From: DATAEE01 sp963725145
Lineage (GTDB): Bacteria; Acidobacteriota; Vicinamibacteria; Vicinamibacterales; 2-12-FULL-66-21
Assembly (NCBI GenBank): GCA_963725145.1
Contig: CAVRXL010000012.1
Coordinates: forward strand, 992,001-1,056,000
Reading direction: 5' to 3'
DNA: 64,000 nucleotides
Shown piece after piece: positions 15,852-24,442 of the stretch (positions within the stretch are counted from its first letter, which is position 1; the number at the start of each line of letters is the position of its first letter). The notes under the pieces were generated by a model that saw only the letters and a list, made by a program, of their open reading frames with translations, was not told where the DNA came from and did no database searches. The position numbers and the translations under genes were made by a program.

Positions 15852-17276
15852 ATGATCTCCGCCGAGAAAATTCCGAATAACGTCGATCTGTCGTCGAACA
15901 AACGCCTGCAGCGTGCGCTCGAGCACTGGCAGCCCGCGTACATCCAGTGGTGGCAGGACATGGGTCCGCAGGGCTTCCAGAACTACCACCATGTGTACGT
16001 CCGCACCGCAATCAGCGTCGATCCGTCCGGCTGGGCGCATTTCGAGTACGTGAAGCTGCCCGAGTATCGCTGGGGGATCTTCCTCGCCGACCCGGTGCCG
16101 AACCGCACGATCGGGTTCGGGGACTTCTTCGGCAAGCCGGTGTGGCAGGAAGTGCCCGGGGAGTTCCGCAACCAGCTCCGGCGTCTCGTCGTGACGCAGG
16201 GGGACACCGAGCCCGCGAGCGTCGAGCAGCAGCGATGGCTCGGCCACCGCTGCCCGAGCCTCTACGACCTCCGCAACCTCTTTCAGGTCAATGTCGAGGA
16301 GGGCCGCCACCTCTGGGCCATGGTCTACCTGCTCCACTCGTATTTCGGCCGCGACGGGCGCGACGAGGCGGAGGAGCTGCTGGCACGGCAGAGCGGCAAT
16401 CGTGACAAGCCGCGCATCCTCGACGCGTTCAACGAGCCGATCGACAACTGGCTCGACTTTTTCTGCTTCACGATGTTCACCGATCGGGACGGGAAATCGC
16501 AGCTCCTTTCACTCTCCGAGAGCTCGCTCGACCCGCTGTCGCGGACGACGCGGTTCATGCTCACCGAGGAAGCGCACCACATGTTCGTCGGCGAGACGGG
16601 CATGGCGCGCATCATCGACCGCACCTGCCAGCTGATGAAAGACGAGGGGGCCGGATTCTCCGAGGATGTTCGAAGGGTCGGCGGCATCGATCTGTCGATG
16701 ATCCAGAAGCACATCAATCTCTGGTTCAGCCTCAGCCTCGACCTGCACGGGAACGAGATCTCGACGAACGCCGCGGCCTACTTCGCCAACGGCCTCAAGG
16801 GGCGCGCGATGGAGGAGCGGCACCAGGATCACGTCGCGGCGGAGGCGACCTACGATCTCGAGGTCCTCGACGACGGCCGTGTCGCGCGCCGCACCATTCC
16901 GTTACGCAACGCGATGAACGAAGTGCTGCGGGACTGGTACGTCGACGACTGTCAGGCGGGCATCGATCGCTGGAACCGGATCCTCGAGCGCCACGGCGTG
17001 CCCGACCGGCTGCGGCTGCCGGATCGCAAGTTCAACCGCGGCATCGGCGTCTTCGCATCGGCGCATTTCGACCCCGACGGCCGGATGATGACCGACGAGG
17101 AATGGCAGCGGCGCAAGTACGAATGGCTGCCGTCGGCCGCCGACCGCGAGTACCTGCTCAGCATCATGAACGCCCCGATCTACGAGCCCGGCCGCTTCGC
17201 CAACTACATCGCGCCGCCCGCGAAGGGCATCAACCGCCAACCCGTCGATTTCGAGTACGTCCGCACGGAAGCATAG
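15852..17276 (+). CDS. boxB: Benzoyl-CoA 2,3-epoxidase subunit BoxB
   Basis: A 474-residue diiron epoxidase that adds one oxygen to benzoyl-CoA. It starts at MISAEKIPNNVDLSSNK, a conserved BoxB N terminus. Iron-ligand helices are visible: NVEEGRHLWAMVYLL (E and H) and MLTEEAHHMFVGETGM (E and H), together with the DxxYxxH-like surroundings. BoxB needs the reductase BoxA, which is not in this window. The upstream leader has a GC hairpin and an A-rich stretch without a Shine-Dalgarno, unlike typical operon genes. Confidence 0.97.
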   Translation: MISAEKIPNNVDLSSNKRLQRALEHWQPAYIQWWQDMGPQGFQNYHHVYVRTAISVDPSGWAHFEYVKLPEYRWGIFLADPVPNRTIGFGDFFGKPVWQEVPGEFRNQLRRLVVTQGDTEPASVEQQRWLGHRCPSLYDLRNLFQVNVEEGRHLWAMVYLLHSYFGRDGRDEAEELLARQSGNRDKPRILDAFNEPIDNWLDFFCFTMFTDRDGKSQLLSLSESSLDPLSRTTRFMLTEEAHHMFVGETGMARIIDRTCQLMKDEGAGFSEDVRRVGGIDLSMIQKHINLWFSLSLDLHGNEISTNAAAYFANGLKGRAMEERHQDHVAAEATYDLEVLDDGRVARRTIPLRNAMNEVLRDWYVDDCQAGIDRWNRILERHGVPDRLRLPDRKFNRGIGVFASAHFDPDGRMMTDEEWQRRKYEWLPSAADREYLLSIMNAPIYEPGRFANYIAPPAKGINRQPVDFEYVRTEA

Positions 17277-17279
17277 CCA

Positions 17280-17308
17280 ATGCTGATTGCTGATTGTGGA
17301 TTGCTGAA
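17280..17308. repeat. Short-word array (GCTGATT type)
   Basis: Degenerate tandem words GCTGATT-GCTGATT-GTGGATT-GCTGAATT fill the boxB/crotonase spacer and contain the only candidate start codons (TTG) of the next gene. The same word appears at 61342-61366 and, with inverted copies, at 30750-30817. Confidence 0.75.
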
Positions 17309-18103
17309 TTGAAAACTCGGTACAACGCAGCCGACGGCGTCGCCGTCATCGAGCTCAACGATCCGCCCGCGAACACGTACTCCTACGAGATGATGCGCGA
17401 GATCGACGCCGCCGTGCTCGACGCGCGCATGGACGCGTCGGTGCACGTGATCGTCATCCGCGGAGCAGGGGAGAAGTTCTTCTGCGCCGGCGCGAACATC
17501 GGCATGCTCGCGCAGGCGGATCCGGACTACAAGTACTACTTCTGCCTGCACGCCAACGAGACCCTGAACCGCCTCGAGCAGACGCCGAAGCTCGTGATCG
17601 CCGCGATCAACGGCCACTGCGTCGGCGGCGGCCTCGAGGTCGCGATGGCAGCCGACCTGCGGATCGCGCGAAAGGACGCGGGGAAGATCGGGCTTCCCGA
17701 GGTGGCCCTCGGCGTGCTGCCCGGCACGGGCGGCACGCAGCGCCTCGCGCGGCTCGTCGGCAAGGCTCGCGCGCTGGAGCTCCTCGTCGCCGGCCGCCTG
17801 CTGACGATGGACGAGGCGCACGCGATGGGGCTGGTGACGGAGGTCTGGGACGCGGCGGCGCTCGGCGGCCGCACCTTCGAGCAGGCGGTGCTCGACTACG
17901 CGAAGCAGTTCACGCCGCCCGCGAAGGCGAGCCGCGCCGTGGGACGGATCAAGCGCGCGGTGCAGTCGGGCCTCGAGGCGGGCTTCGGCGAAGGGCTCGC
18001 CGTCGAGCGTGAGCTGCAGCAGCTCCTGTTCCAGTCGGATGACGCGAAAGAGGGGATTTCCGCTAATCTGGAGAAGCGAAAGCCAAGCTTCAAGGGTACG
18101 TAG
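17309..18103 (+). CDS. Enoyl-CoA hydratase (crotonase) in the box cluster
   Basis: About 264 residues. The TTG at 17309 gives the family-like start KTRYNAADGVAVIELNDPP; a TTG at 17294 would add five residues encoded by the spacer repeat. CoA and oxyanion segments are FFCAGANIGML and HCVGGGLEVAMAADLRI. Both catalytic glutamates of hydratases are present (GGGLEV and GLPEVALGVLPGTGG). It probably hydrates an unsaturated acyl-CoA, such as a dehydroadipyl-CoA, downstream of BoxC. Its TAG stop is supplied by a REP-like palindrome. Confidence 0.9.
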   Translation: MKTRYNAADGVAVIELNDPPANTYSYEMMREIDAAVLDARMDASVHVIVIRGAGEKFFCAGANIGMLAQADPDYKYYFCLHANETLNRLEQTPKLVIAAINGHCVGGGLEVAMAADLRIARKDAGKIGLPEVALGVLPGTGGTQRLARLVGKARALELLVAGRLLTMDEAHAMGLVTEVWDAAALGGRTFEQAVLDYAKQFTPPAKASRAVGRIKRAVQSGLEAGFGEGLAVERELQQLLFQSDDAKEGISANLEKRKPSFKGT

Positions 18104-18122
18104 CGCAGCCCTTCAGGGCTGC
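18100..18122. repeat. REP-like palindrome supplying a stop codon
   Basis: GTAG followed by GCAGCCC-TTCA-GGGCTGC (18105-18122). The TAG at 18101-18103 is the stop codon of the crotonase gene. It has the same GTAG…CTTCAGG plan as the elements at 34900 and 62112 but a different stem sequence. Confidence 0.75.
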
Positions 18123-18136
18123 TGCGAGCCACAAAC

Positions 18137-19597
18137 ATGACGACAACGAGCGCCGAGCAGAAGAAGCTCCTCATCAACGGCGAGTGGCGGAACGCGACCG
18201 GCGGCAAGACGATGCCGGTCGTCAACCCGGCGACCGAAGAGGTGATCGCGGAGGTCGCGTCGGCGGACAAGAGCGACGTGGACGCCGCGGTGGCGGCGGC
18301 GCGCGCGGCGCTCGCCGGTCCCTGGGGGCAGATGTCGGCGCGCGATCGAGGCCGCCTGGTGTGGAAGCTCGCCGAGCGGCTGATGGAGCGGGCGGACGAG
18401 ATCGCCCGGCTCGAGACGCTGCACAACGGCAAGCCGATCGTCGAGTCGCGGCAGGTCGAGATCCCGGCCGCGGCCGAATGCTTCCAGTACTTCGCCGGCT
18501 GGGCGGACAAAGTGCACGGCGAAACGGTCCCCGTGAAGGGGAACCACTTCGTCTACACGCTGCGCGAGCCGGTCGGCGTCGTCGCGGCGATCGTCCCCTG
18601 GAATTTCCCGCTGCTGCTCGCGGCGTGGAAGGTGGCGCCGGCGCTCGCCTGCGGCAACGTCGTCCTCCTCAAGCCGGCCAGTCAGACGCCGCTGACGGCG
18701 ATCGCGCTCGGCGAGATCGCCTCGGAGGTCGGTTTCCCGCCAGGCGTCCTCAACGTCATCACCGGACCGGGCTCCTTGGTGGGGCAGGCGATTGTCGAGC
18801 ATCCGGACGTCGACAAGATCGCTTTCACCGGGGACACGTCGACCGGCAAGCAGATCATGCGCAGCTCGGCGGACACGCTGAAGAAGATCACCCTCGAGCT
18901 CGGGGGCAAGTCGCCGAACATCGTCCTGCCGGACGCGGACATGGAGGCGGCGATCCGCGGCGCCACGATCGGAATCTTCTACGGCAAGGGTGAGGTCTGC
19001 GCCGCGGGCTCGCGGCTGCTCGTGGATCGGTCCATAAAGGACGCGTTCATGGAGAAGCTCGTCGCGCGGACCAGGAAAATGGTGCCGGGCGATCCGCTGG
19101 ATCCGAAGACACGGTTGGGAGCGATCTCGTCGAAGGGGCAGCTCGAGCGCGTCCTGCGGTACGTCGAGACGGCCAAGAAAGAGGGGGCGGCGCTCGTCGC
19201 AGGCGGCAGCCGCGCCGACATCGGCACGGGACGCGGCTACTTCATGCAGCCGACGATCTTCGACAACGTCACCCCGGAGATGACGATCGCGCGCGAGGAG
19301 ATCTTCGGGCCCGTGCTGGCGACGATCGAGTTCTCCGACCTGGACGAGGCGATTGCCCGCGCCAACGACTCGCCGTACGGGCTCGCCGCGGCGGTCTGGA
19401 CCAAAGACATCAAGAAGGCGCACTACGTCGCCCGCCGCCTGCAGGCCGGCACGGTCTGGGTCAACACCTACAACGTCTACGACACGGCCGCCGGCTTCGG
19501 CGGCTATAAGCAGAGCGGATTCGGCCGCGAGATGGGCGTCCATGCGCTCGAGCACTACACGCAGGTCAAGACGGTGTGGGTGGACCTGAACCTCTAG
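18137..19597 (+). CDS. NAD(P)-dependent aldehyde dehydrogenase
   Basis: A 486-residue ALDH-superfamily enzyme. The cofactor loop FTGDTSTGKQ, catalytic Glu254 in LELGGKSPN and nucleophile Cys288 in GEVCAAGSR are all present, as are the PWNFPLL oxyanion Asn and the REEIFGPVL motif. Its position suggests it oxidises 3,4-dehydroadipyl-CoA semialdehyde in the box pathway, the role of BoxD. The sequence looks like an ordinary ALDH rather than BoxD itself, so I leave the symbol empty. Confidence 0.92.
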   Translation: MTTTSAEQKKLLINGEWRNATGGKTMPVVNPATEEVIAEVASADKSDVDAAVAAARAALAGPWGQMSARDRGRLVWKLAERLMERADEIARLETLHNGKPIVESRQVEIPAAAECFQYFAGWADKVHGETVPVKGNHFVYTLREPVGVVAAIVPWNFPLLLAAWKVAPALACGNVVLLKPASQTPLTAIALGEIASEVGFPPGVLNVITGPGSLVGQAIVEHPDVDKIAFTGDTSTGKQIMRSSADTLKKITLELGGKSPNIVLPDADMEAAIRGATIGIFYGKGEVCAAGSRLLVDRSIKDAFMEKLVARTRKMVPGDPLDPKTRLGAISSKGQLERVLRYVETAKKEGAALVAGGSRADIGTGRGYFMQPTIFDNVTPEMTIAREEIFGPVLATIEFSDLDEAIARANDSPYGLAAAVWTKDIKKAHYVARRLQAGTVWVNTYNVYDTAAGFGGYKQSGFGREMGVHALEHYTQVKTVWVDLNL

Positions 19598-19650
19598 GGC
19601 CTGGGGCAGGGCTGGGGCTTGACCCCAAAAGCCCTGACCCCCAAGCCCCG
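19598..19650. repeat. G/C-tract spacer repeat
   Basis: Blocks such as GGGCAGGGCTGGGGCTTG and its complement-like CCCCAAAAGCCCTGACCCCC can fold on each other, leaving the amidohydrolase ATG right after the fold. It resembles in style the hairpins before boxB and the crotonase at 21788 but not in sequence. Confidence 0.6.
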
Positions 19651-20493
19651 ATGCGCGTTATCGACGCCCACATCCATATCCCTCCCTACGAAATGATGAA
19701 GCCGGCGGCCCGGCGCACCTTTCTCGTGGGCAAGCCGGATCGGGCGGCCATCGAGGCTCTGTCGGCGGATCCGTCCGCGCTGCTGCGTCACATGGATGCG
19801 GACGGGATCGAGCGCGCCGGCCTGATCAACTACGTCAGCCCCGACGTGATCGGGATTGGGGACGACGCCAACGCGTGGACCGCGAAGTACGCGTCGGCCG
19901 ATCCCTCGCGGCTGATCGCGTTTGGCTCGGTGAATCCGTTGACGACCGAGCGGGTGGGCGAGGCGGTCGATCGGCTCCTCGCGATGGGGATCCGCGCGCT
20001 CAAGGTGCATCCGCCGCACCAGCTCTTCGCGGCGAACGCGTATCTCGACTCGCTGCCGCGGCTCGCCGAGCTGTACGAGCGGGCGCAGGCTGCCGGCGTG
20101 CCGGTCACGATCCACACGGGCACGTCGGTGTTTCCAGGAGCGCGGAGCCGCCTCGGCGATCCGATGGCAGTCGACGACGTGGCCGTCGACTTTCCGGACC
20201 TGACGATCCTCCTGGCGCACGGCGGGCGGCCCATCTGGATGGAGGCGGCGTTCTTCCTCGTGCGGCGTCACCCGAACGTCCACCTCGAGCTCTCGGGGAT
20301 TCCGCCGGCGAAGTTGCTAGAATGGTTCCCCCGTCTGGAGGAGATTGCCGACAAGACGGTGTGGGGCACTGACTGGCCGAGCCCTGGCGTTCGATCCATG
20401 CGGAAGAACGTCGACCACTTCCTGACCCTGGCGCTCGCGGACACCGCGAAGCAGAAGATTCTCTATGACAACGCCTGCCGGATCTTCGGGTAA
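19651..20493 (+). CDS. Amidohydrolase-2 family metal-dependent hydrolase
   Basis: A 280-residue TIM-barrel hydrolase. MRVIDAHIHI gives the metal ligands His7 and His9. HTGTSVF and LLAHGGRPIW supply further ligand His, and WGTDWPSPG supplies the final Asp. The best relatives by pattern are the ACMSD-like decarboxylases and hydrolases (amidohydrolase_2). It starts directly after a G/C-tract repeat and overlaps the next PLP-enzyme gene by 29 bases. In this cluster it may act on an aromatic ring-cleavage product; the substrate is unknown. Confidence 0.88.
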   Translation: MRVIDAHIHIPPYEMMKPAARRTFLVGKPDRAAIEALSADPSALLRHMDADGIERAGLINYVSPDVIGIGDDANAWTAKYASADPSRLIAFGSVNPLTTERVGEAVDRLLAMGIRALKVHPPHQLFAANAYLDSLPRLAELYERAQAAGVPVTIHTGTSVFPGARSRLGDPMAVDDVAVDFPDLTILLAHGGRPIWMEAAFFLVRRHPNVHLELSGIPPAKLLEWFPRLEEIADKTVWGTDWPSPGVRSMRKNVDHFLTLALADTAKQKILYDNACRIFG

Positions 20494-21670
20494 TTCAGCA
20501 CTGAGCATTCAACAATCGGCAAGCTCTGACCCGCTGGTCAGGTGGCGGTCGGAGTTCCCGATCCTCGAGACCTGCACATACCTCGTGAGTCATTCGCTCG
20601 GCGCGATGCCCCGCGCGGCCGCGGGGGAGCTCCAGGAATACGCCGACACCTGGAACCGCCGCGGCGTGCGCGCGTGGAGCGAGGGATGGTGGGAGATCGG
20701 GCGCGAGATCGGCGATCTGCTCGCGCCGATCCTCGGCGTGGCCCGGGGCGCGATCTCGATGCATCAGAACGTCACGGTCGCGCAAGGCATCATCGCGTCG
20801 TGTCACACGTTCCAGGGTCGCCGAAACCGCATCGTCATGAGCGAGCTCGAGTTTCCGTCGAACATGTATCTGTTCGAAGGGTTCCGGAGGTACGGCGCGG
20901 AGATCGTCTACGTTCCGGCCGAGGATGGCATCCGCGCGATGGCGGGGCCGCTCCTCGATGCGATCGACGAGCGGAGCGCGCTCGTGATCGTCTCGTACGT
21001 GCTGTTCAGGAGCTCGTACATCCAGGACGTGCAAGCGATCATCGAGCGGGCGCACGCGGTCGGCGCACGAGTGGTGCTGGACACGTACCAGGCGGCCGGG
21101 ACGGTCCCGCTCGCGATCGAACGGCTCGGCGCCGATTTCGCGGTAGGCGGCTCGGTCAAGTGGCTCTGCGGCGGGCCGGGCGCGGGCTACCTCTACGTGC
21201 GCCCCGATCTGGCGCCGGACCTCGAGCCTGCGCTGGTGGGCTGGGCCGCGCACGAGAGCCCCTTTCAGTTCGCGACCGGCGCGATTCGGTACGCGGAGGC
21301 CCCGGAGCGATTCCAGAGCGGGACGCCCAACGTGCCGGCGATGTACGCGGCGCGCGCCGGGTACCGCATCGTCAACGAGGTGGGGGTTGCTGCCATCCGT
21401 GCGAAGTCGCTTCGGTTGACCCGCCGGCTGATGGATGGCGCCCTTGCGCGCGGGTACCGCGTCAATACGCCGCTCGACGACGGCGAGCGCGGCGGGACGG
21501 TCACGATCGACGCCCCGGGCGGCGCGGAGACCGCCCAGGAGCTGATCCGGCGCGAGGTCATCGTCGACTACCGGCCGGGCGCGGGCATCCGCATGGCGCC
21601 GCACTTCTACAACACCGAAGAAGAAATCGATCGCGCCTTGCAGACGCTGGAAGACATCGTTAATCGATAG
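20465..21670 (+). CDS. Class V aminotransferase-fold PLP enzyme (kynureninase-like)
   Basis: A 401-residue fold-type I PLP enzyme. The likely PLP lysine is Lys232 in GGSVKWLCGGPGAGYLYV, a kynureninase/class V signature, with VLDTYQAAG as the Asp that contacts the pyridine ring. The C-terminal VDYRPGAGIRMAPHFYNTEE matches kynureninases. The ATG at 20465 overlaps the amidohydrolase by 29 bases. Residues about 5-20 come from a spacer repeat and are probably disordered. It could cleave a kynurenine-like side chain, but no other tryptophan-pathway gene is seen. Confidence 0.85.
   Translation: MTTPAGSSGNSALSIQQSASSDPLVRWRSEFPILETCTYLVSHSLGAMPRAAAGELQEYADTWNRRGVRAWSEGWWEIGREIGDLLAPILGVARGAISMHQNVTVAQGIIASCHTFQGRRNRIVMSELEFPSNMYLFEGFRRYGAEIVYVPAEDGIRAMAGPLLDAIDERSALVIVSYVLFRSSYIQDVQAIIERAHAVGARVVLDTYQAAGTVPLAIERLGADFAVGGSVKWLCGGPGAGYLYVRPDLAPDLEPALVGWAAHESPFQFATGAIRYAEAPERFQSGTPNVPAMYAARAGYRIVNEVGVAAIRAKSLRLTRRLMDGALARGYRVNTPLDDGERGGTVTIDAPGGAETAQELIRREVIVDYRPGAGIRMAPHFYNTEEEIDRALQTLEDIVNR
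20493..20520. repeat. Short-word array inside a gene start (CATTCAGCA type)
   Basis: ATTCAGCACTGAGCATTCAA is the complement of the GCTGAATG word used in other spacers. It encodes residues about 10-20 (…SALSIQQSA…) of the following PLP enzyme, so the repeat has entered the coding frame. Confidence 0.6.
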
Positions 21671-21753
21671 CGCCTGCGGCCAGCGAGACAGCGCCTGCGG
21701 CCCGCGCGAGGCGGCGGAGCGGACCGTGGCGTGAGCCGCGGCGCCGAGCGCGA

Positions 21754-21779
21754 GCGCGTGGGGGTGGGGCCCCACGCGC
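21754..21779 (+). repeat. GC hairpin before a crotonase gene, covarying with 15816-15839
   Basis: GCGCGTGGGG and CCCCACGCGC form a perfect 10-bp stem with the same GTGGGG loop as the hairpin before boxB. Compared with that copy, the base pair below the G tract is changed on both sides (CTG/CAG to GTG/CAC), so pairing is conserved. The rest of the spacer (21671-21787) holds repeated CGCCTGCGGCC blocks. Confidence 0.8.
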
Positions 21780-21787
21780 ATGAATAG

Positions 21788-22561
21788 ATGATGGCAAACA
21801 TACGAATTAGCATCGATGCTGCAGTTGCGACGCTCACCTTCGATCGCCCGGCCGTCCGCAACGCGCTGAACCTCGAGACCGTCGACGAGTGTCACGCCGC
21901 GCTGCGCGATCTCGCCGATCGGCGGGAGGTCGGCGTGCTCATCCTCACGGGGGCGGGGGACGCGGCCTTCGTCTCCGGCGCCGACATCAACGAGATGCGC
22001 CTGCGCACGCGGGACGAAGGGCTCGCGGCGATCAACTCGTCGCTGTTTGCGGCGGTGGAGCGGTTTCCGCGGCCGACGATCGCGGCCATCAACGGCTACG
22101 CGCTCGGAGGCGGGTGCGAGCTCGCGCTCGCATGCGATATCCGGATCGCCGCCGATCACGCGAAGTTCGGACAGCCGGAGCTCGGCCTCGGGATCATCCC
22201 CGGCGCCGGGGCCACGCAGCGCCTCCCGCGCATCGTCGGGCTCGGTCATGCCAAGCATCTCGTGCTGACCGGCGAGATCATCGCGGCCCCACGCGCCCTC
22301 GAGATCGGCCTGGTCAGCGCGGTCGTCCCGCTGGCCGAGCTGCTGCCGAAAGCCCGCGAGATCGCCGGACGGATCCTGCGTCAGGGACCGCTCGCGGCCC
22401 GTCTGGCGAAGCTCGCGCTCAACGCGTCGGCCCGTGTCGATCTCGACTCGGGACTGCTCATCGAGACGCTGGCGCAGACGATCTGCTACGAGAGCGAAGA
22501 CAAGGTGGAAGGCACGTCGGCGTTCCTCGAGAAGCGGAAGCCGAAGTTCAGCGGACGATAA
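21788..22561 (+). CDS. Enoyl-CoA hydratase (crotonase)
   Basis: A 257-residue crotonase with an FDRPAVRNALN start, FVSGADINEM and GYALGGGCELALACDIRIA oxyanion-hole segments. Both catalytic Glu are present (GCELAL and GQPELGLGIIPGAG). It closely follows short-chain enoyl-CoA hydratases of beta-oxidation and could act on dehydroadipyl-CoA or another intermediate from the box cluster. Start is ATG 21788 or the next ATG at 21791. The 3' end overlaps the convergent cupredoxin gene by 14 bases. Confidence 0.92.
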   Translation: MMANIRISIDAAVATLTFDRPAVRNALNLETVDECHAALRDLADRREVGVLILTGAGDAAFVSGADINEMRLRTRDEGLAAINSSLFAAVERFPRPTIAAINGYALGGGCELALACDIRIAADHAKFGQPELGLGIIPGAGATQRLPRIVGLGHAKHLVLTGEIIAAPRALEIGLVSAVVPLAELLPKAREIAGRILRQGPLAARLAKLALNASARVDLDSGLLIETLAQTICYESEDKVEGTSAFLEKRKPKFSGR

Positions 22562-22949
22562 TCCGCCCCTGCAGCGCGGTCACCTCGAACAGGTTGTGGT
22601 CGTGGTATCCGCAGCTCATGGCGGCGACGAAGTTTCCGGTCTCCTTCGTCTGCCCCGGATTGAGGAAGCCGACCTGGTCGATCGCCGGACACTCTCCATG
22701 ATCCGGATGCGGATCGGACGTCATCTCATGGGCGCGGTTGTCAGTGTTCACGAAGAGCACCCGCTGCCCCGCGGTGATTGACAACTCCTTCGGGGAGACG
22801 CCAGCCGAGGTAATCGTGATGGTCGGCTGCGATGGGTTCGGGCTCGGGTTCGTGGGCCCGCCGCCGCTCCCGCCGCAAGCGGACAGCAGCGCCAGCGCCG
22901 CCATCAGCGGCCCGGCGAAGCGCCTCGTCCATGGCTCCCCGGTTTGCAC
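22548..22949 (-). CDS. Cupredoxin-like lipoprotein (second copy)
   Basis: About 133 residues from the GTG at 22949. The signal peptide ends LLSAC followed by a Gly/Pro-rich linker, so the mature protein is lipidated. The single beta-sandwich domain has NRAHEM for the first ligand His and CGYHDHN for the Cys/His pair, the arrangement of a type 1 copper site. It is a paralogue of the protein at 23949-24404, sharing the order P-(K/R)-E-(L/V)-(T/S)-I-(T/S)-(A/S)-G-Q. Last gene of the operon with the DUF5777 barrel. Confidence 0.82.
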   Translation of the reverse strand: MQTGEPWTRRFAGPLMAALALLSACGGSGGGPTNPSPNPSQPTITITSAGVSPKELSITAGQRVLFVNTDNRAHEMTSDPHPDHGECPAIDQVGFLNPGQTKETGNFVAAMSCGYHDHNLFEVTALQGRIIVR

Positions 22950-22999
22950 ATCTGAATTGGACCGGCGCCGCCGGTTGAAGGTTGAAGCGCGGACGCGCC

Positions 23000-23875
23000 T
23001 CAAAAGAATTTCCGGCTGATGTTGAACCCGATGTACCAGTCGTCGCTGTTGAACCCGCCCCGAGCGATCTGGGAATAGGTGGTCGCAAACGAGTTCGAGA
23101 AATTGACCTGAAACGAATGCCCCCCGGCGCGGCGCTCGATGGCGAAGCTGGCGTGGTCGATCCCAGGCTCGTATCCGGTCACGCGCGGCGCCCATTCACC
23201 CACAACGTACCACGGCGAGCTCCACAGACGCACTCGGGCGCCGAGTCCGACGAAGAAGGTGCTCTCCTCCGTGGGATTCAGCGCACCACCGAGCGTCGCC
23301 GCGTTCAGCACGAAGATCGGCTCGACGTACACTGCCGCTCGGTTCCGCACTTCACGGGAGATCGCGGCGCCGAACGCCCCGCCGTAATCCTCGGTGAAAT
23401 TGTCGCGCCCTTCAGCCGACAGGATCGCGTCGATCCCGACGAGATGTCCGTCTGCCTGACGCCAGAGGTTGCCCTGCCCGAACAACTGGATCGTGCGGTC
23501 GCTCGTTCGATGGATCCCGACCTGCACGCCGTCCCAGATGCCAAGTCGAAATTCGAGCCCGATGGTGGCGCCGGAATCGAACCCGAAAAAGTCCGACGCG
23601 AGATCGCCGAAATCTCCTTCTCCCAGCGGCCGCCCGAACCGGTGCGTCACCCGGAATCCGCTCTTCCATTGCGGCATCCGCAGGGTCGTCGGCAGCGACA
23701 CGATGGTGAAGTCCGGCTGCGCGAGGTTGACGGCGCGCGCGGAAGGTGCCGGCGGCTCCTGCGCCGGTGGCGTCTGCGCAGGTTGATCCTGCGCCGCCGC
23801 TGGCGGCGTACAAACGAAGAGCGCGAGGATGATCCTCGCGCCCCAGACCGCCTTCCGCCGAAGCATCAGGCTCAT
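23000..23875 (-). CDS. DUF5777-family outer-membrane beta-barrel protein
   Basis: About 291 residues with a signal peptide ending PPAAAQ and a Pro/Gln-rich linker, then barrel-type strands to the C-terminal Phe (YIGFNISRKFF). The opening LPTTLRMPQWKSGFRVTHRF, the FFGFDSGATIGLEFRLG strand and SPWYVVGEWAPRV match DUF5777 proteins, which are predicted outer-membrane barrels of unknown role. It lies between two cupredoxin lipoprotein genes on the same strand. A cupredoxin/barrel partnership, perhaps for copper or electron-carrier handling, is inferred. Confidence 0.8.
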   Translation of the reverse strand: MSLMLRRKAVWGARIILALFVCTPPAAAQDQPAQTPPAQEPPAPSARAVNLAQPDFTIVSLPTTLRMPQWKSGFRVTHRFGRPLGEGDFGDLASDFFGFDSGATIGLEFRLGIWDGVQVGIHRTSDRTIQLFGQGNLWRQADGHLVGIDAILSAEGRDNFTEDYGGAFGAAISREVRNRAAVYVEPIFVLNAATLGGALNPTEESTFFVGLGARVRLWSSPWYVVGEWAPRVTGYEPGIDHASFAIERRAGGHSFQVNFSNSFATTYSQIARGGFNSDDWYIGFNISRKFF

Positions 23876-23948
23876 TCCTCCGTCTTGGGGACGTTGGTGC
23901 GTATCAAACGTGCGCGCTGGCGCCGCCATTGCGCACGTGCCGCAGGCG

Positions 23949-24404
23949 CTACGGCCTGATGTAACCGGGCGCCGGCCCTTCCTGAGTGCCCACGTTGATC
24001 TGTCCCCGGAACCGCGTATCGTCGGGATTCAAGTGGTCGTGAAACCCGCAGATGCGAACGTTGTTCAGGGCGGCCGTGTCTCTGTTCGCGCCAGGGCTCA
24101 GGTTACCGACATTATTGATTGGCGGACAGTCGGTGTGCATGAGGTGCGGCGTCGTCAGCATCTCATGGGGCCGCGTGTCGTTGTTGACGAACCGGACGAC
24201 CTGGCCGGAGCTGATCGTGACCTCCCTGGGCTCGAGGCCGCTGGAGGTAATCGTGATGGTGAGTGGAGTAACGCCGCCGGACCCTGGGGCTGTTGGAGAA
24301 CCGCCCCCGCCGCCGTCGCTTCCGCCGCCGCAGGCCCCCACCGCCAGCGCCATCGCGACAGCCACCCCTAACGCCGACGTCAGCCGAACCTGCACACGAG
24401 TCAT
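23949..24404 (-). CDS. Cupredoxin-like lipoprotein (first copy)
   Basis: A 151-residue protein with a lipobox-like LAVGAC and a Gly/Ser-rich linker. The cupredoxin domain carries RPHEM (His), a D-C-P-P pair and ICGFHDHL (Cys and His), so a mononuclear copper site is likely. GLEPREVTISSGQVVRFVNN is the first strand pair. It is the first gene of a three-gene operon whose upstream region carries a sigma-54 promoter. An AACGGAGACAAC-like segment just before the ATG gives a GGAG ribosome binding site. Confidence 0.85.
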   Translation of the reverse strand: MTRVQVRLTSALGVAVAMALAVGACGGGSDGGGGGSPTAPGSGGVTPLTITITSSGLEPREVTISSGQVVRFVNNDTRPHEMLTTPHLMHTDCPPINNVGNLSPGANRDTAALNNVRICGFHDHLNPDDTRFRGQINVGTQEGPAPGYIRP

Positions 24405-24442
24405 GTGTTGTCTCCGTAGTCAGAAGTTCAGGTAGACGTATC

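Noticed and set aside
18137..19597. Naming the aldehyde dehydrogenase boxD.
   Set aside because: Its motifs are those of common ALDH enzymes (FTGDTSTGKQ, GEVCAAGSR); BoxD proteins form a distinct family. Pathway position alone does not justify the symbol.
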